From Takashimella koratensis (Eukaryota > Basidiomycota > Tremellomycetes > Trichosporonales > Tetragoniomycetaceae): DNA of 64,000 nucleotides. The DNA is taken from positions 1,860,001-1,924,000 of the forward strand of contig BCKT01000002.1 in the NCBI GenBank assembly GCA_003116875.1, read 5' to 3'. Positions 29,036 through 47,348 of the stretch are shown here, piece after piece. Position 1 is the stretch's first letter. Each line of letters starts with the position of its first letter. The notes under the pieces were generated by a model that saw only the letters and a program-made list of their open reading frames with translations, was not told the origin of the DNA and did no database searches. Both the position numbers and the translations under genes were made by a program.

Positions 29036-30491
29036 CTACTCGATGTGAATAACTCGAGGCCGCAAGATCCGGAGGTAACGGATGAGGAAAATGCAGGCTA
29101 GCCAGACGCGTCGATGCCTGAGTGTCAAGCACCAGAGGTCTACAAACGTGCCGAAAGCGTCCCGGACTGTCCCGTCATCGTACATCGCGACAATTTCCTG
29201 GTCGGAGTACCCCATCGGGAGCAGTCTCAGCCTCACTGACAATCTTGGGCCCGGACCCGTCAACCGACCGAGGTAATTGATCTCGTCGTGGCGCTGGTCG
29301 TACTCTTCCACCGTCACGTCCTTGGCGATCCTCAACGACGCACAGGAGACGATTGGCTGCGCGGACTCCACAGCGATTCGGACCGCCTCGGGCTGAATCT
29401 CGTGAGCATCGTCCTCGTCCGCAACCGACGCTCATGTCACCGCCATGTCGCGATAGTGCTCGGCGACAAGAGCCCCAAGCCGGTCCAGCCCGACCTCGAC
29501 GACTCTCGGAGGAAACTGCGACGACCATGAGCGATGTATGGCGTGAGCAGGTGGTGGAACCCGCCAGGGGCCGAGTTGAGCCCGAAGAGGTGCAGGGGCG
29601 TTGCGAACGTTCGCTCGGCGGCTTGCAGGTCAAGGCGAGCGCGTTGTAGACTGACGCAACGGGCTCAAAGTGACCTGAAATGATTAGCCCAAGTTCCGGC
29701 CGGGCGGGACCGATTCCCCGCAAAAACTCACCTCCAAGATGATCCAACGCATGGGCTCTCGCCGAGACGCCACTTGGAGAAAATTGGGAAACCGACGCCA
29801 TTCGCTTTCTTGCGCATACCAATAGATGAATTAGCTAATGTGTAAAGAATTCNTAATGAGAAGTCTGAAATTGTAAGACCAGCACCAAATGGAATCACAC
29901 CCCATCCTAGAAGACTAAAGATAAGAGTGATAATTGGAGCTAAGAAGAAAAGACTTTTTGTAGCGTGAGCAGGAATAACAGTTTCTTTAACTACTAGTTT
30001 TAGAGCATCAACGAATGGTTGTAATACTCCATAGTATCCTACTTTGTTAGGACCTACTCGTCGTTGCATAGCAGCAAGTACTTTCCGCACGACACGCCGT
30101 GCCAACGGTGATGACGCAAGACTGACACCGGCGTATCTCACAGGCTCCCGGCGTGCATGCCGCTCTTCGTTGCCCAACGTCGTCTGCTCGAGGGGTTCGA
30201 GCATGCTCTCCAGGAGCGAGCGCTGCGGTCAGTACTGACTTGTGCTTGGACATACCTGGGAACTTGGGCTGGAAGAAACCCAGCTCCTCCTTGAGCTCGT
30301 CGGCTGTATCGTAGCGCAGCGTTCAGAGGTACAGCGCCGACTCGCCGGCTTGGGGAGGCTGCAGGTTGTCCCGAAGCACCGTAACCCCTGTGCCGTTGAC
30401 GTCGATCTCCACCTCTCCTCTTGAAACGATTCGAGTTGCCCCGGGACGTTACAAAGGGATTAGACAGGAGCTGGAGAATGTCGGGTCCCAT
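29036..30491 (-). pseudogene. Decayed unrecognised gene interrupted by a mitochondrial fragment
   Basis: Coding-like stretches appear in changing frames: DLVNGTGV-type and TADELKEELGFFQPKFP near 30300, LLESMLEPLEQTTL near 30190, ALDHLGG with a GTGAGT...CAG intron near 29700, LHLFGLNSAPGGFHHLL near 29570, and YDQRHDEINYLGRLTG near 29290. Stop codons and frame changes separate them, and a nad1 fragment lies at 29817-30087. Short introns with normal signals remain, so it was once an ordinary nuclear gene. I do not recognise the family. The first ATG is at 30491 but the original start is uncertain. Confidence 0.5.
29817..30087 (-). pseudogene. nad1: NUMT: fragment of mitochondrial nad1 (Complex I subunit 1)
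   Basis: About 90 codons of NADH dehydrogenase subunit 1 lie on the minus strand: KVLAAMQRRVGPNKVGYYG, LQPFVDALKLVVKE, a hydrophobic segment, then ILYTLANSSIG. The DNA is strongly A+T-rich, unlike both flanks. Both ends stop inside the nad1 reading frame. The frame is open through both junctions into flanking sequence. One ambiguous base lies at 29853. This is nuclear DNA of mitochondrial origin, assuming the assembly is right. Confidence 0.88.
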
Positions 30492-31314
30492 CCGCTCGAC
30501 CTATGTTTGTCAGCGAACAACTTGATCTGACCCGATGAGGCTCACCATGTCCAGCTCTCCGAGTGCCCTAAGAAAGGAAGGTAGGATCGGCGGAAGATTG
30601 AAACTAAATCCAGTACGAGCTTAACCAGTGGGAGCCCTCCAAAGGGGGATCCGTGGTGATCTTGATGGTCATGAACGAGAGAAGGGGGCACCTGGAGAGG
30701 ATCTAGTATCCCTTCGTTGAACCATCGCTCATCCAACACCCTCTGGACCATCCTGGGTCGAGAAAAGCACCTCCCCCCCGCCCTTGCTGTAGATAACTCT
30801 CTGGTTGGTCATTTGGATAGTGATTGTCTCGGTTATGTGGTGGTTTCGTAGCTGCATCTCTGTCCCACCCAGCCCAGACGAGCAGGATGCATGCTATGGC
30901 CAAGACACAGAGACCGATTTGGGTGCCCCAGGATCACTCAGTGGCGCCACTACCAATCTGGGTGACATCCTCGGTCGCAAAACTCGCAACCTGGATTATT
31001 TCGGCAAGATTACAGGTTCCGTATCACATACAGTCTGGTAAATGCTAGGGCTGGTCTGAACCCCTTGTTTTCAGTTCCACCACGGATGCAAAAGTATGAC
31101 ATATGTGCGGCTCAACCTTCTTCACTCATGTGAGACCCCGTCGACTCTTATCGCCATAGCTATCGACTCTGGGCGCGAGAGGTTATTGAGGATGAAGTGT
31201 CATTTGCGGCGGTATACCCCCTTGTTTACAAAAGCCGTGGTGGTCAATAGGTAGTGAGAAGTTATGCTCTCAAGTTACGCTCAATTCCCACGTAAACTCC
31301 TCTGATGATAATAT
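30492..31314. other. Spacer with no recognisable gene
   Basis: Short frames only. It separates the decayed gene from the 3' end of CNNM. Confidence 0.45.
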
Positions 31315-31402
31315 CGAGTCACGTGGCGCATGTCCCAAGAAGGCTTGCATTAGGTAATGATAATAGCCGCTTCACGACTCTTCTGCCCTCTCACTCGCAC
31401 TA
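31315..31402 (-). repeat. Source copy of the duplicated CNNM 3' end
   Basis: Overlaps the last codons of the CNNM gene and its 3' flank; partner of 28622-28708. Confidence 0.8.
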
Positions 31403-33167
31403 GCTGGTGCCTCTTGAGTCCCCGCATCAGTATTTCCGGCGTTAATAGGGTGGTCGATCAACGATCCGACGGTGACGCTTGCGGCTGCTCGTTCGGCTTT
31501 ACGTTCGTCCAAGATCCTGCGCCGAGCGAGTCGGCCTTCGTAGATGCGTTTGAGGCCCGCGGGACTGTACGAGCGTGACGGCGTGAGCGGGGTCCACAAT
31601 AGGGCATGTCCGACTTACTGATCTTTTGCCCTAGGACGAACGACGTGAATCTTGCTGTGGATATCGACGTATTGATCCGTTTCATCCTAATGTTAGTGAG
31701 GTCACAAGTATACTCACGATAATCTCCTTTCCGATGAGTTCCTGGCGTCAGTCTAGTCAGAGCCATTACCCACCTCGACGACGTCCTCAAGTGTGACAAT
31801 ACCAACGGCGCCTTGGTCCTTGCCCGGTCGAGAGGAGACGAGGAGGATATGACTTCGACCGGTTTGGAAGCTGTTGTTAGTAGGGTCGGTGAACAACCTA
31901 CTAGTTCATAGCTAATATCAGCAAAGTCCCAAATGTGACTTACCTTGCTGCAGGGAGAGGTCAAGTGGGCACTGGGGTAGAACCTGAGTGATGAGGCTGG
32001 AAGCTGGACGGAGGTCGGACGGATCGTACCCGACAAGCGCGCGGACGGTCATGACCCCGATGAAAGCACCGGGGGAAGACGGTTCATGAACAGGGATTCG
32101 GCTATGCCCCTTCCGCAGGATCTGGCGTTAGCGGTGGGGCAGACTCGACGTACCTCGGCAACAAGTTCGTCATCGACGATTTTCTCGGCCGAGAGTTGGT
32201 ACACATCTTCCAGTGGTGTCTGAGGTTAGTTTTCATACCGCAATTACTCACCATGATATCCTCGACGACCTTGCCGGAGAACTCGAGAACCGAACCGAGT
32301 AGATCAATCTCATCCTCTGCGAGTTTGTCCGCGACGCCAAGGGTGACAAACGTTTTCAACTCGGCTTTACGGTATCGTGACCCTTCGTCGTGTGCGCCAA
32401 ACAGGTAGTCGAGGAGCTAGGGTGAGTGGGATCAAGTGAAAACTTACCATGGCGATGGGTTTGGCGATTGGGTACATGAGGATGATGAATCCCTTCACGA
32501 GGGGAGCGCAGGTTGCGCCAATAGCCAAGCCGTAGCGGTTACAGATTGCTGGGTGTTAGATGGGTTTGGGAGTGGCTTACCCTGTGGGAAGATTCTAATG
32601 TCAGCGGGGTTTGGATCAAGACCTACTCTCCAAAAATGAGTTCGAGTGCTGTCGATCCGAGAATAGCGATGACACCTCCTCCGACCTGGATGATTAGTAC
32701 AAGTAACACAGCGTACTCACCATCGAGTCGAGAAAGACTGGGAGCGAGGTGTTGACGAGGGTGTTACCGAGGAGCAAAACGACAAGGACAAGGTGCCGAC
32801 CTTTACTTAGCAGGCCTAGAACTTTGATCGCTTGTTCCTGTTGTTCAGGTGTCCCCGCTTGGCTAATGACTTGCAAATTGATCTAGGCGTTAGCATACGT
32901 GAATGCGGCCCTGACTCACCATGTCAAGTGCCATGAGACCAATCGTGAGACCACTAAAGATTCCAGCGAGAATGACGAGAACAATAACCGCGAGGATATA
33001 ATACGCGAACATTGGGTCACCAGGCTGGACATGCGGGGTGGTATGTTCCTTGTTCTTCTCCGCTGCGGACTGTCAGCGCAACGTCTGCCTCCCAGCTTAC
33101 CGACTGTCGCAGCGAGGACGAGCGCCGTCTTTGCGAGCGCCGCAGCACGCCGTGTTATCGGTGCCAT
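31372..33167 (-). CDS. MAM3: CNNM/Mam3-type membrane protein with DUF21 and CBS domains
   Basis: The start at 33167 gives MAPITRRAAALAKTALVLA. About 11 short introns separate the exons. After a membrane-spanning segment with SGLTIGLMALD, the DUF21 region continues through GKGRH-like and LLGNTLVNTSLPVFLD, ELIFGEIFPQAIC and NRYGLAIG. A CBS pair follows: VVEDIMTPLEDVYQL, HSRIPVHE and GAVGIVTLEDVVEELIGKEI. CNNM proteins are associated with divalent metal transport (Mg in animals, Mn/Fe handling through Mam3 at the yeast vacuole). The C-terminus is Arg/Ala-rich. The last codons and 3' flank are duplicated at 28622-28708. Confidence 0.9.
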
Positions 33168-33503
33168 CGAGGTTGTGGTGAGGTGGAAAGAGTTAGAAAC
33201 GTTTGCTCATTTGCTCGCTTCCGAAACGGGAAGGGCAAACCCTGGGAGAGGTCACGTGAACGGGGCCCCGAGATGTGCCTGCAGCGTCTCTTTGCGTCGA
33301 ACTGGTCAAAACACATGTAGCATAATCGGACAAGAATGTATCGACAATGATTGCGTTTCCTCAAACATAGGTGTATATGCGTGCACGGTAAGATGTGAGA
33401 TGGGGTTTGTATCGAGTTTGGTTTCCTTTCTTGCAACTTTTCTTTGGCTCTTCGTGATTGGGTATCTGTCGTGTAGGGTTCTCGTGCATGGTCGGTCCAC
33501 CCA
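33168..33503. other. Intergenic region upstream of CNNM
   Basis: It holds the CNNM promoter and the 3' flank of the nucleotidyltransferase gene. No other feature. Confidence 0.5.
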
Positions 33504-36165
33504 CTACTCCTCCTTTTCAATCCCAAGCCCCAACGACCCAAACCCACTTGTCAACCCACTGACATCCTCCTTCCCACTCGGTAAACCCTGCGAGGTCGGT
33601 GCGGGCGACAACAGCATACTTGGGGAGATAAACTGCTTCTTCTCCTCTCCTTCACCCTCGACCGCCGCAGTCGGCCTCAACGTCGCCGGGATCGTCGGTG
33701 GTGAGAATGGTGCAAAAGTCGGCAAGTTTTTCGCTTCGCTAGGTCCCGGTGCACCTTCGGCATACGCCCGAGGATCATAAGACCATGTAGGTGGTGCTCT
33801 TCCAATCTCGAGCTGAGCATATAGCCTCGACGGGCTTAGAGGCGCAGAGACAGTCCCCGAACCGCCGTTCTCAAACGCCGACGCTGATCGCCTAGGTGGA
33901 CCGCCTCGACCTCGACCAGCTGCGCCAGTCGGTCTCCCTCCAAACGGCGAAACGGCCGTGTCTCTTCCTCGTGCAAAATCAACCGGTTCGACCCCCAGAT
34001 TCATACCGACATTACCGAGGTTTTGACCTGCGAGCCACTGTTCCTGAGCCGAGAGAGGTTCGCGAGAGGTGTCCGAGACACGGCCCTGGCGACGGCCACC
34101 AGTATACGAAGCGACGGGCGCGGCGAGCGCCGGTCCACCGGCGCCAACGTCGATCGAGCGCCGACCCATCTCAGGTGCGAGACGTTCAAAGGGAGCTTGG
34201 GAGTGACTTCGCCATCCGCTACCGCCGCTGGATCCGGCAGGAGTAGAGTAAGGGGAGCGAGAGACGGAAAGTGTACGAGGTGCAGGAGAGGCCGAGCGGG
34301 GGGCACGGAGGAGTTCATCTTCGCGTTCGTGGCAGAGCTCGGCGAGGGCGAGGACGGCACGTTCGGGGCGTTGGGTCAAAATCTATCCGAGCGTTAGTGT
34401 CAGCTCACAACAAGCGACTCACCCTAGTGGCACGCATAAACTCTCCCCTAATCGTATACAGCCCATCCTTTGTCACCGTCCTTGCGACGTTGTAACTAAT
34501 CTCAAATGGATCCTCGATACACAATCTATTCCTATCCCTTGCCATTTCGTTGAGCCCACCGACATCAATCTGAGGTCAGCCGACTCCCCCAGACCCGACT
34601 CACGTCATTGGTCCATCCTTTGCTCTCTTTGGTGAGCGGACCGGCACGGAGGGAGAGCACCATGGTATTGAATTGAAAATCGTGTGAAAAGTATCGGAAG
34701 AAATCGATCAACCTGGGGTTAGTAATGTCCTAAGCGTGACTTACAGCTCGCCGACAGATTCATAGTTGACCGAAGACCATTCGGAACGGAGCATCTCAAC
34801 GTCGTCGAAAAAGTAGACGTTGCGACCCTCGAGCATCATCTCTTCCTCGGTAATGGGTCGAACGGGAGCGATTCGTTGGAGGTTGGGGAGAACTGGCGGG
34901 TGTTTCACGTGAACCAGGAAGTAGAGGACCATGAGGGTGATCCCGTCTGCTTGTCAGTGGGAGTCTACCCCTCGCTCACATGAAGAAAGAGTCCCGCGGT
35001 AAGGCGAGTTGATACGCCGTCGTTTAGCCCATACTTTGAGAAACAGGACAAGCGTGCGGACCCGAGCAGGGTCGATCGTCGCGTACGTCAAGAGGAGTCG
35101 AGTGTTTTCAATAGCCAATCGGTTCTCAATCCCAATATCGCATGCGATACCTGGTGTCAGCAAGGAAAAGGTAGGACATACCAAAAGGGAGGCCCGGGGA
35201 AGCGGCGAGGTTGAGTTTGATGATTGGTATCCGTGCTTTCGGGAGAGGTTTGACATCAAAGTTGGTTTCCTAGTGTTCAGCGTAGTTTAAAAGAGAGCTC
35301 ACTCGTTCAAGGAGGTCACCAATCATTTGGACAAATGTGGAGGGGTCGAGAGCGGCCTCGGGGTCGTCGATGAGTACGACGAGGTCCATGTCTAGATGAT
35401 CAGCGTCGAGAGGAGTTGGGTCGACGTACCAGAGTTTCTCAGCCCAAACGAGTTACAGCTACTACCGAATGAGAGCAAACGCGCGCTCGGTTCGATCGTC
35501 TTGATGAGTTTTTCAATCAACGTGCGAACTCTGCAATGGGTTAGCGGATAGACGAGGGAGGGTGTCGACGCGCAACACTCACTCCTCTTTGATGGTCAGC
35601 TCCTCCGAGGTCGGAAGAAGAGGCAGAACGAAAGAGAACAGCGACGTCGAGAGGTCATTCATGAACCTCCGATGGAGGTGGCCCGGGTGCATCGTGGAGT
35701 GGGTAGGAGCGAGGGGAAGTGGTTGAAGGGGACGATGAGGTGATGTGGGGTTGATGAAGTGGAAAGGTCGGGTAGACGGTGATGAACGCGTAGAACGGGG
35801 TGTCGGCGTCACGGTTGGGTGTCGCTTTGGGCTCGAGTATGGTCTATGGGATAGAGGTTGGGGTAAGAGGAAGAGGGCGATCAAGATCAAGAGTAGAGTG
35901 AAAGAAAGAGAAAGAGCGGAAATTGAAATGTACCCATGGACCCAAAATTCGTTAGCGGGGGATCTCGTCGGAATGAACCACGGGGCGGACGGTGGACCGT
36001 GCACGGGTGTGGAGAGAGGGGTTGTCTATAATCTTGTAGACTTGCCCGAGGACTCACGTATTCCGGTCTAGCAGTCGGTCGCGTGTAGCAATAACCAAAG
36101 ACGTGGGGTTGAAGAGTGATGATGGTAGTGAACAATGACCAGTGCAACTGATTTGAACCCCCCAT
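33504..36165 (-). CDS. Cid1-type cytoplasmic terminal nucleotidyltransferase (poly(A)/poly(U) polymerase)
   Basis: The catalytic nucleotidyltransferase signature is FGSSCNSFGL...SDMDLVV with the third acidic residue in CDIGIEN. It is followed by PKARIPIIKLN, the PAP/Cid1 core WAKRRRINSPYRGTLSS, LMVLYFLVHVKHPPVLPNL, and the PAP-associated block EDPFEISYNVARTV with LYTIRGEF. These match fission yeast Cid1 closely. Such enzymes add U or A to RNA 3' ends and promote decay or stabilisation. An unusual Pro/Ser/Arg-rich tail of about 290 residues follows, which is absent from Cid1. The start at 36165 (MGGSNQLHWS) joins two short exons through a 32-nt and an 88-nt intron; it is the least certain part. 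Confidence 0.88.
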
Positions 36166-36892
36166 TCAACTCAGACACGCCCGACTCGTGCACTCGTTTC
36201 GTTCCGAAACTGAAACTTTTTTTGGGCCTCCCTGTATCCATCCATCCCACCTTTCTCCTCACGTGTAAGGTAAACCCTGGGTTAGACGCCCTGACTACCA
36301 GGCAGCTTGGCGTTTGGGGCAAATACGTCGGGATGGATATAGACATGGACATGGGTTATGCATGGGTGACTTGACCTGGGGCTGGGTCTTGGGGATGAAG
36401 GGGTCTTGGAGCGGTCGTCGCGACTAGGTGTCGTGTTGTCGTTGCGGCTCGGTATACTCGCCAGCGGTAATGACGAACGTGGCACCCCACGTGTACTCAG
36501 CCCTCACTATGCAGCAAGTAACCTCCCGCCTCCTCCCATGGTAACCCCCCATTACCCAGCGATCTAGTCACCCATAACCGCGGCGGCATCATGCATACGA
36601 GCTCCCGCATAGCTGTAGCATGAGCTATCCGCTGGCATGAGCTAGCTTGCACTGCCGCGTGAGCCGAAAACTCATCAACTCCAAGTTAACAGACCAGGGC
36701 AAGGGGACAGCTACAATGCAAAAGAAATCATCTACCGACATCTCGAGGGGAGATAATTACTGGGTCTACGAAACCAACCCGCGCTCTAATCTCCCTCACA
36801 CACCATCACTAATCACCAGCGGGGTGAGGACCTGTCCAGTTCATCATCACGCCGCTCGCCGCCTGCAGCGGCTCGCTACAGCGGCTCGCGGC
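36166..36892. other. Intergenic region
   Basis: It separates two minus-strand genes. An octamer ATGAGCTA occurs twice near 36620-36645. No gene recognised. Confidence 0.45.
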
Positions 36893-39841
36893 TCACCTCT
36901 GAGCCCTATCCGACCCCGCCAACAAACTCTCAAACAACCCCTGCGCTGAATTCTCATTCCTCAGTTGAATCATATAAACAATCCCCGTTCTCTTCCCCCT
37001 ATCGGAAATCTCCACTGCCACCCCTGTCTTAGCTACCCTCTCTACCCCATCCGTCAAGACAATCGTCGAGATGAGCATACTCCCCTTCCCACCGAGTACT
37101 CCACCTTCACTCTCCACCACGAGTTGTTTCACGTTTCTCGGTTTTTCCACGTAGAGTTTGAGTTTGCCGTTTCCGAGGGATTTCCATTGTTGGTGACCTT
37201 GTTGAAGGAAGACTTTGCACTTCATCTGCGCGGAAATAACTGCAGGTCCAGAGAGCGTGGTCGATTCTTCCTCGACAGGAGACATTGGCGGCGAATCGTC
37301 CTCACCTGACGCCGCGGGTGAACCCGTCGGGAAGGAGCTAAACCTGGCAGAGGGGGGCTCAGGCGGGCGTAACGGTTCAGCAGATCGGGATCGTGGCGGC
37401 GGTAAATGCGGCATCGACCCGTGACCCGAGTCGGACAGATTCGACGCGCCGGTACGGATCTGAGGAACCGGGGGCAACGAATGTTCCGCGGCAATCCTCC
37501 CTTGCGACGCGATCGATCGACCCGAGGTTGACCGGGGAAGCGGCGCACCGGGCAGAATCGGCTCCGAGTTGCTCACAGGAGGGAAAGCGCTCGGCGGTGG
37601 CATCGAGCTGATCGGGATGCTGGGTTGTCGGTTTCGCGCAAGGCTCGCACCACGAGGGGGTAGCGCGCCCTCCCCAAGGCTCGCGCCGCGGGGTGGGAGT
37701 GAAGCCATGGGCGCGGGCGGTGGACCCATGCCGAGAGCCGGTGGAGCAGCGGCCGGCTGCACCGGCGCCTTTGGAGGCGGAGTCGGCCCCCTGGGCCACG
37801 TAATCGATTCCCCCGGCTCCAGGGCCAACTTGCCCATCTGCGACACGAGTGCCGGCCCGGCCAGCGGGTTCGGCGGCATCTCGGTAACCTCGGATGGCCT
37901 GGGACTGTTCGACGGCGAGGATGCCGGGGAGAATGGGCTGGGGTATCTCAACGGCGGGAAAGTCGATTCAATCGATCGCGCAGTCTCTGAATAACTCGAT
38001 GGCGACTTTGGATCAATCGGTGAAGGCATTGCCGATGTATTCTTTCTCGTTACCGACGTGGCAAATTCGATACAGTCGATCATGTCCTTGACCATTTGGT
38101 CTCGCTCGAGCTCGGATTCAGTGTGAATGATGAATGTCTCCTTGCGCATCACCGTCACGGTTAGGACATTGACTGGGGTTAGCAATGAATTACTGTTACC
38201 CACCTTGTTGACCCTCGGCTACGGCGAGATGCTTCCCGGCGAGCGGGGGGTACGCCAACCACATCTCGGGCATGGGCCCGCCCTCGCCAACTCGTTCAGG
38301 CTGATCCCGCGCAATCTGCTGCATCTTGGCTGCCTTCTCACCGACCTCCATCCGATCGACCACGAGGAAGAGGTCAGAGAGGATAAAGACGTGGGCTCGA
38401 CGGTGCACGACTTGTTGACCGGTCGATGTTGGGGTAAAGTAAATCGTCACGTCGTGGGAGGATCGCAACGCCCGGGTAAACGACAAACTCGACGGGTTCA
38501 TTTGCAGTTTGCATTTCTATCGTCAGCGCGTTCACACAAGTCTCACCTTTGGTACCATGCTGAACAGATCTAGCGTTCGCTCCGTGTCAATCCTGAGCTC
38601 CAAATCAACTAGCGGTGGTGAAGCAGGCCCTGGAGAAACTGGCTGAACCGTATTGATGATTGGTCGACGCTGTGGAGACTGAGTCATACTCGTTGCCGCC
38701 GATCCGCCGGAATTCCTTTCCTCCAGACGACTATTAAACGGGGAAAAGCTAAGCATTAACCAGGGCCTCTACTTTTACTCACTTGGTGTGACTCTCGGTC
38801 GAGCTATCCATTGCCGAGCTCGTCCTGCTGACGCGCTCCTTGTCCACCCAGCTTGTCTCGCGAGATTGTTCACCACTTGGGGGTATACTCTCCTCCTCGG
38901 CGACATCCACCTCAAGTCTCGCCTCTACATTCGCAACCAACGTCTCCAGACGCTGATTGGCAGTAAGCAACAACCGATGATCGCTTCGACCCTCCTTGGT
39001 GCTGCGGAGCAACCTGGCGTAAAGCTTGCGATAGTAGCGAAGACGAGTATAAGGCAGCAAGAACAATGCGTCAAGAGTCCATTGCTCGAGAGGTGGTGGG
39101 GGAGGTGAGGACGAGGAGATTTCGACTAGAATACCGGGAAGTAAAGCATTCGCGTTGAGAGGGGGGTAGGAGTCAAACCCAGACATGTAGACGACGGAAA
39201 AGCGGTGATACGACGGCTCGAGGTCGTCAATCTGGGGTTAGTCCTATCCCAGGTTTCACTCACCCAGCGCATGAGCAAATCACCCAGAGCCTTGGGGCTC
39301 GATGGATTCGGACCAATCTCTTTCAATCGCTACTGTCAGCGAGTTCAAACGACAACCTACCACACCGAACGCCCTGTTTGCGCGATAGACTGCTTCAACG
39401 CAACGAAACATGGCGTCAAGTTTTGGGGGTGGAAAGTCCTTTCGCGACCAAGCCGCGGCCACACGCTAGAGTCAGCTCGAGTCAAACTCTTGAACCCACC
39501 CTAATAACCAACCCAAGTTGATCGACATAGACTTTTTCACTATCGATCAAGTCAACGAGGGGATTCCGCTTGGCGCTATCATCGTTGGATAAGACCGAGT
39601 CGTTGCGTGTCACTCGGGGTTCCGGCATAGCCATGGAGACTCCGTTGGGGACGGACACTGATCGCATCCCGTCATTGGACCAGTCGCCGTCGAGTGTAGG
39701 GGAGTAAGTTGGGGAGGCGCCAGCGGATGGGGTCGAGTAAGTGAATGCAACCGAGGCGGAGCGTGAAGGGGGAGCAGAGCTCGAGCCAAGGCCAATATTG
39801 CTGTAAGACCGCGAGGGCCCTGCAGCCGGCTGGTACGCCAT
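36893..39841 (-). CDS. Dbl-homology (DH-PH) Rho guanine nucleotide exchange factor
   Basis: The start at 39841 gives MAYQPAAGPSRSYSN. After a Ser/Pro-rich leader the DH domain begins at NPLVDLIDSEKVYVDQLGLV and runs through LLMRWIDDLEPSY and LLPYTRLRYYRKLYARLL. A PH-like region follows (RALRSSHDVTIYF, RRAHVFILSDLFLVVDR). A long Pro/Ser/Arg-rich linker then leads to a C-terminal domain (KVFLQQGHQQWKSLGNGKLK ... GIVYMIQLRNENSAQGLF) that resembles RanBP1/EVH-type folds. DH-PH proteins load GTP on Rho/Cdc42 GTPases and control polarity and wall synthesis at the plasma membrane. Introns are short. Which GTPase it acts on cannot be read from sequence. Confidence 0.82.
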
Positions 39842-40222
39842 CGGTGTTTAGGTAGTGAGGAAGAAGGGTGGGTTCATAGGTGGGTGCGGGATGGAGCGAG
39901 GGTTGAGTGTGGACGAGGTGATGTTGTGGAGACGATGGTATCGATGTATCGATGGTCGATGTGGTGGAAGGATGCAAAGGTGATCGAGTTTTGAGGTGAC
40001 AGGGGGTTTGGATTAGGCGCGGTGGGTGGACGGGCACAGGGGAAGAGGTATCAAGCCCGGCCAGTCGGTATCTGGATGGGATTAGGTTTGGCGGGGGGGT
40101 TAGGGGGTGGGGGTTAGGGGTGGGAGGTGGTTGGAGGTATGGGTGGATGTTGAATGTGTGGATGTGAACGTCGAATGAATCCGAGCCAAGAACATGCGGG
40201 GGCGGATGTATTTGTCTGTGTG

Positions 40223-40264
<42 letters not shown>

Positions 40265-41014
40265 TGTGTGTGTGTATGTGTGAGTGTACGCGCATAGCCC
40301 GAATGGCGACGCGGTTGTTTGACACTGGGGGGTTTAATCCAGGGTTGCTCATTACGATTCCTAATCCCTCGTTTGATCCCGAGGTAATCCCGACCCCCTT
40401 GTGATCCTAATCCCTGTGCAGACCTGCAACCCCTCAAACACAGCCCCTGGCCCCGTTTCTTGCTACAGCTTGATACCAGTCCTCCTCGTCGTCGTCTTCG
40501 GTTGAGCCCTCGTTGACTCGGTCCACCTCGAATGGCCCTGGCTTGTCTTGGCTGCGAGGTGAGGGAGTTGGACCCATAGCACGAGATAGAGTCAGAGCCA
40601 GCCGTGTCCCAGGCCACCGGGAGATCGACGCTAGTCTACACACACACACGCTAGTGGTTATTCCGTCCACGGCACATCGATACAGATAGCACCGTCCGTC
40701 TCCTCTCCCAACACCTGGGCTGCCCTGCTCACCGCTGACCGCCTGCTCGCTCCCAATGCTACTGTACTGCTTAGCCGCACTCTCCCAGACCCTCCCTCCG
40801 ATCGACCTCTCCAGCTGGTTCACAGCAAATAATTACGTGTCATTACCCCGGTATCACCGATGCATTACCCGGTATTCTCCCTTCCTTTGGCTGCCTTACT
40901 CAGTGGCCATTTTCACTTTGCCTCGTTCGGTGCCATCTACCATCTCAACTCTACTCTACTCTCTACCTTTCCACATCTCTTGCTCTCTTGCACCTACCCA
41001 CACCGCAACCCACC
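39842..41014. other. Divergent promoter region with a GT microsatellite
   Basis: It lies between the leftward RhoGEF gene and the rightward KDM5 gene. A 129-codon minus frame (40434-40823) with an acidic patch (EDDDEEDW) is present but has no recognisable partner exons. The last 150 bases before KDM5 are C/T-rich. Confidence 0.5.
40211..40285 (+). repeat. GT dinucleotide microsatellite
   Basis: Interrupted GT repeat with TATG variants, about 75 bp. Confidence 0.9.
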
Positions 41015-46913
<5,899 letters not shown>

Positions 46914-47348
46914 AATCCCAGCCCGGATAGCTCCATGTTTGCCTTGTTGAGGTGTACATATTACTTGGTATACGTTTACTTCTTGCTCCCTATTCACCCT
47001 CTCCTTTTTTCTCTTAAGTTGTACTACTTGAATACCAAAATCTGCGTGTACTGTATCGTTCCCTGTATGCTACAGACTCTATGATTATTACTGTTTTTTA
47101 GTCTCTACCTCTTTACCTCTCCTACCCAAGTTTGTCCCCTCATAACATACCTTGTCGTGAGGTAATACAACGATTTATGAACCTCACTGTAAATGGAGGA
47201 TGCAGTCTACCAATGATAGGTGTGTACGGTAATATGACTAAAGTATACTTGGTGTGCACTGTGATAAACAGTGGACTCTGTGTGAATCTGGTTAAATGAC
47301 CAAGTCTATACAGACCGTCACAAAGACCATGGGGACGTGCTATGTGTA
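46914..47348. other. Convergent 3' flanks
   Basis: KDM5 and the ARID gene converge here. The sequence is A+T-rich with several T runs. No gene. Confidence 0.5.

Noticed and set aside
40211..40285. Repeat array considered as CRISPR-like or telomeric
   Set aside because: Plain GT microsatellite with no spacers; eukaryotic context.
40434..40823. 129-codon minus-strand frame with an acidic patch
   Set aside because: It lies in a promoter region, has no recognisable partner exons and overlaps simple repeats.
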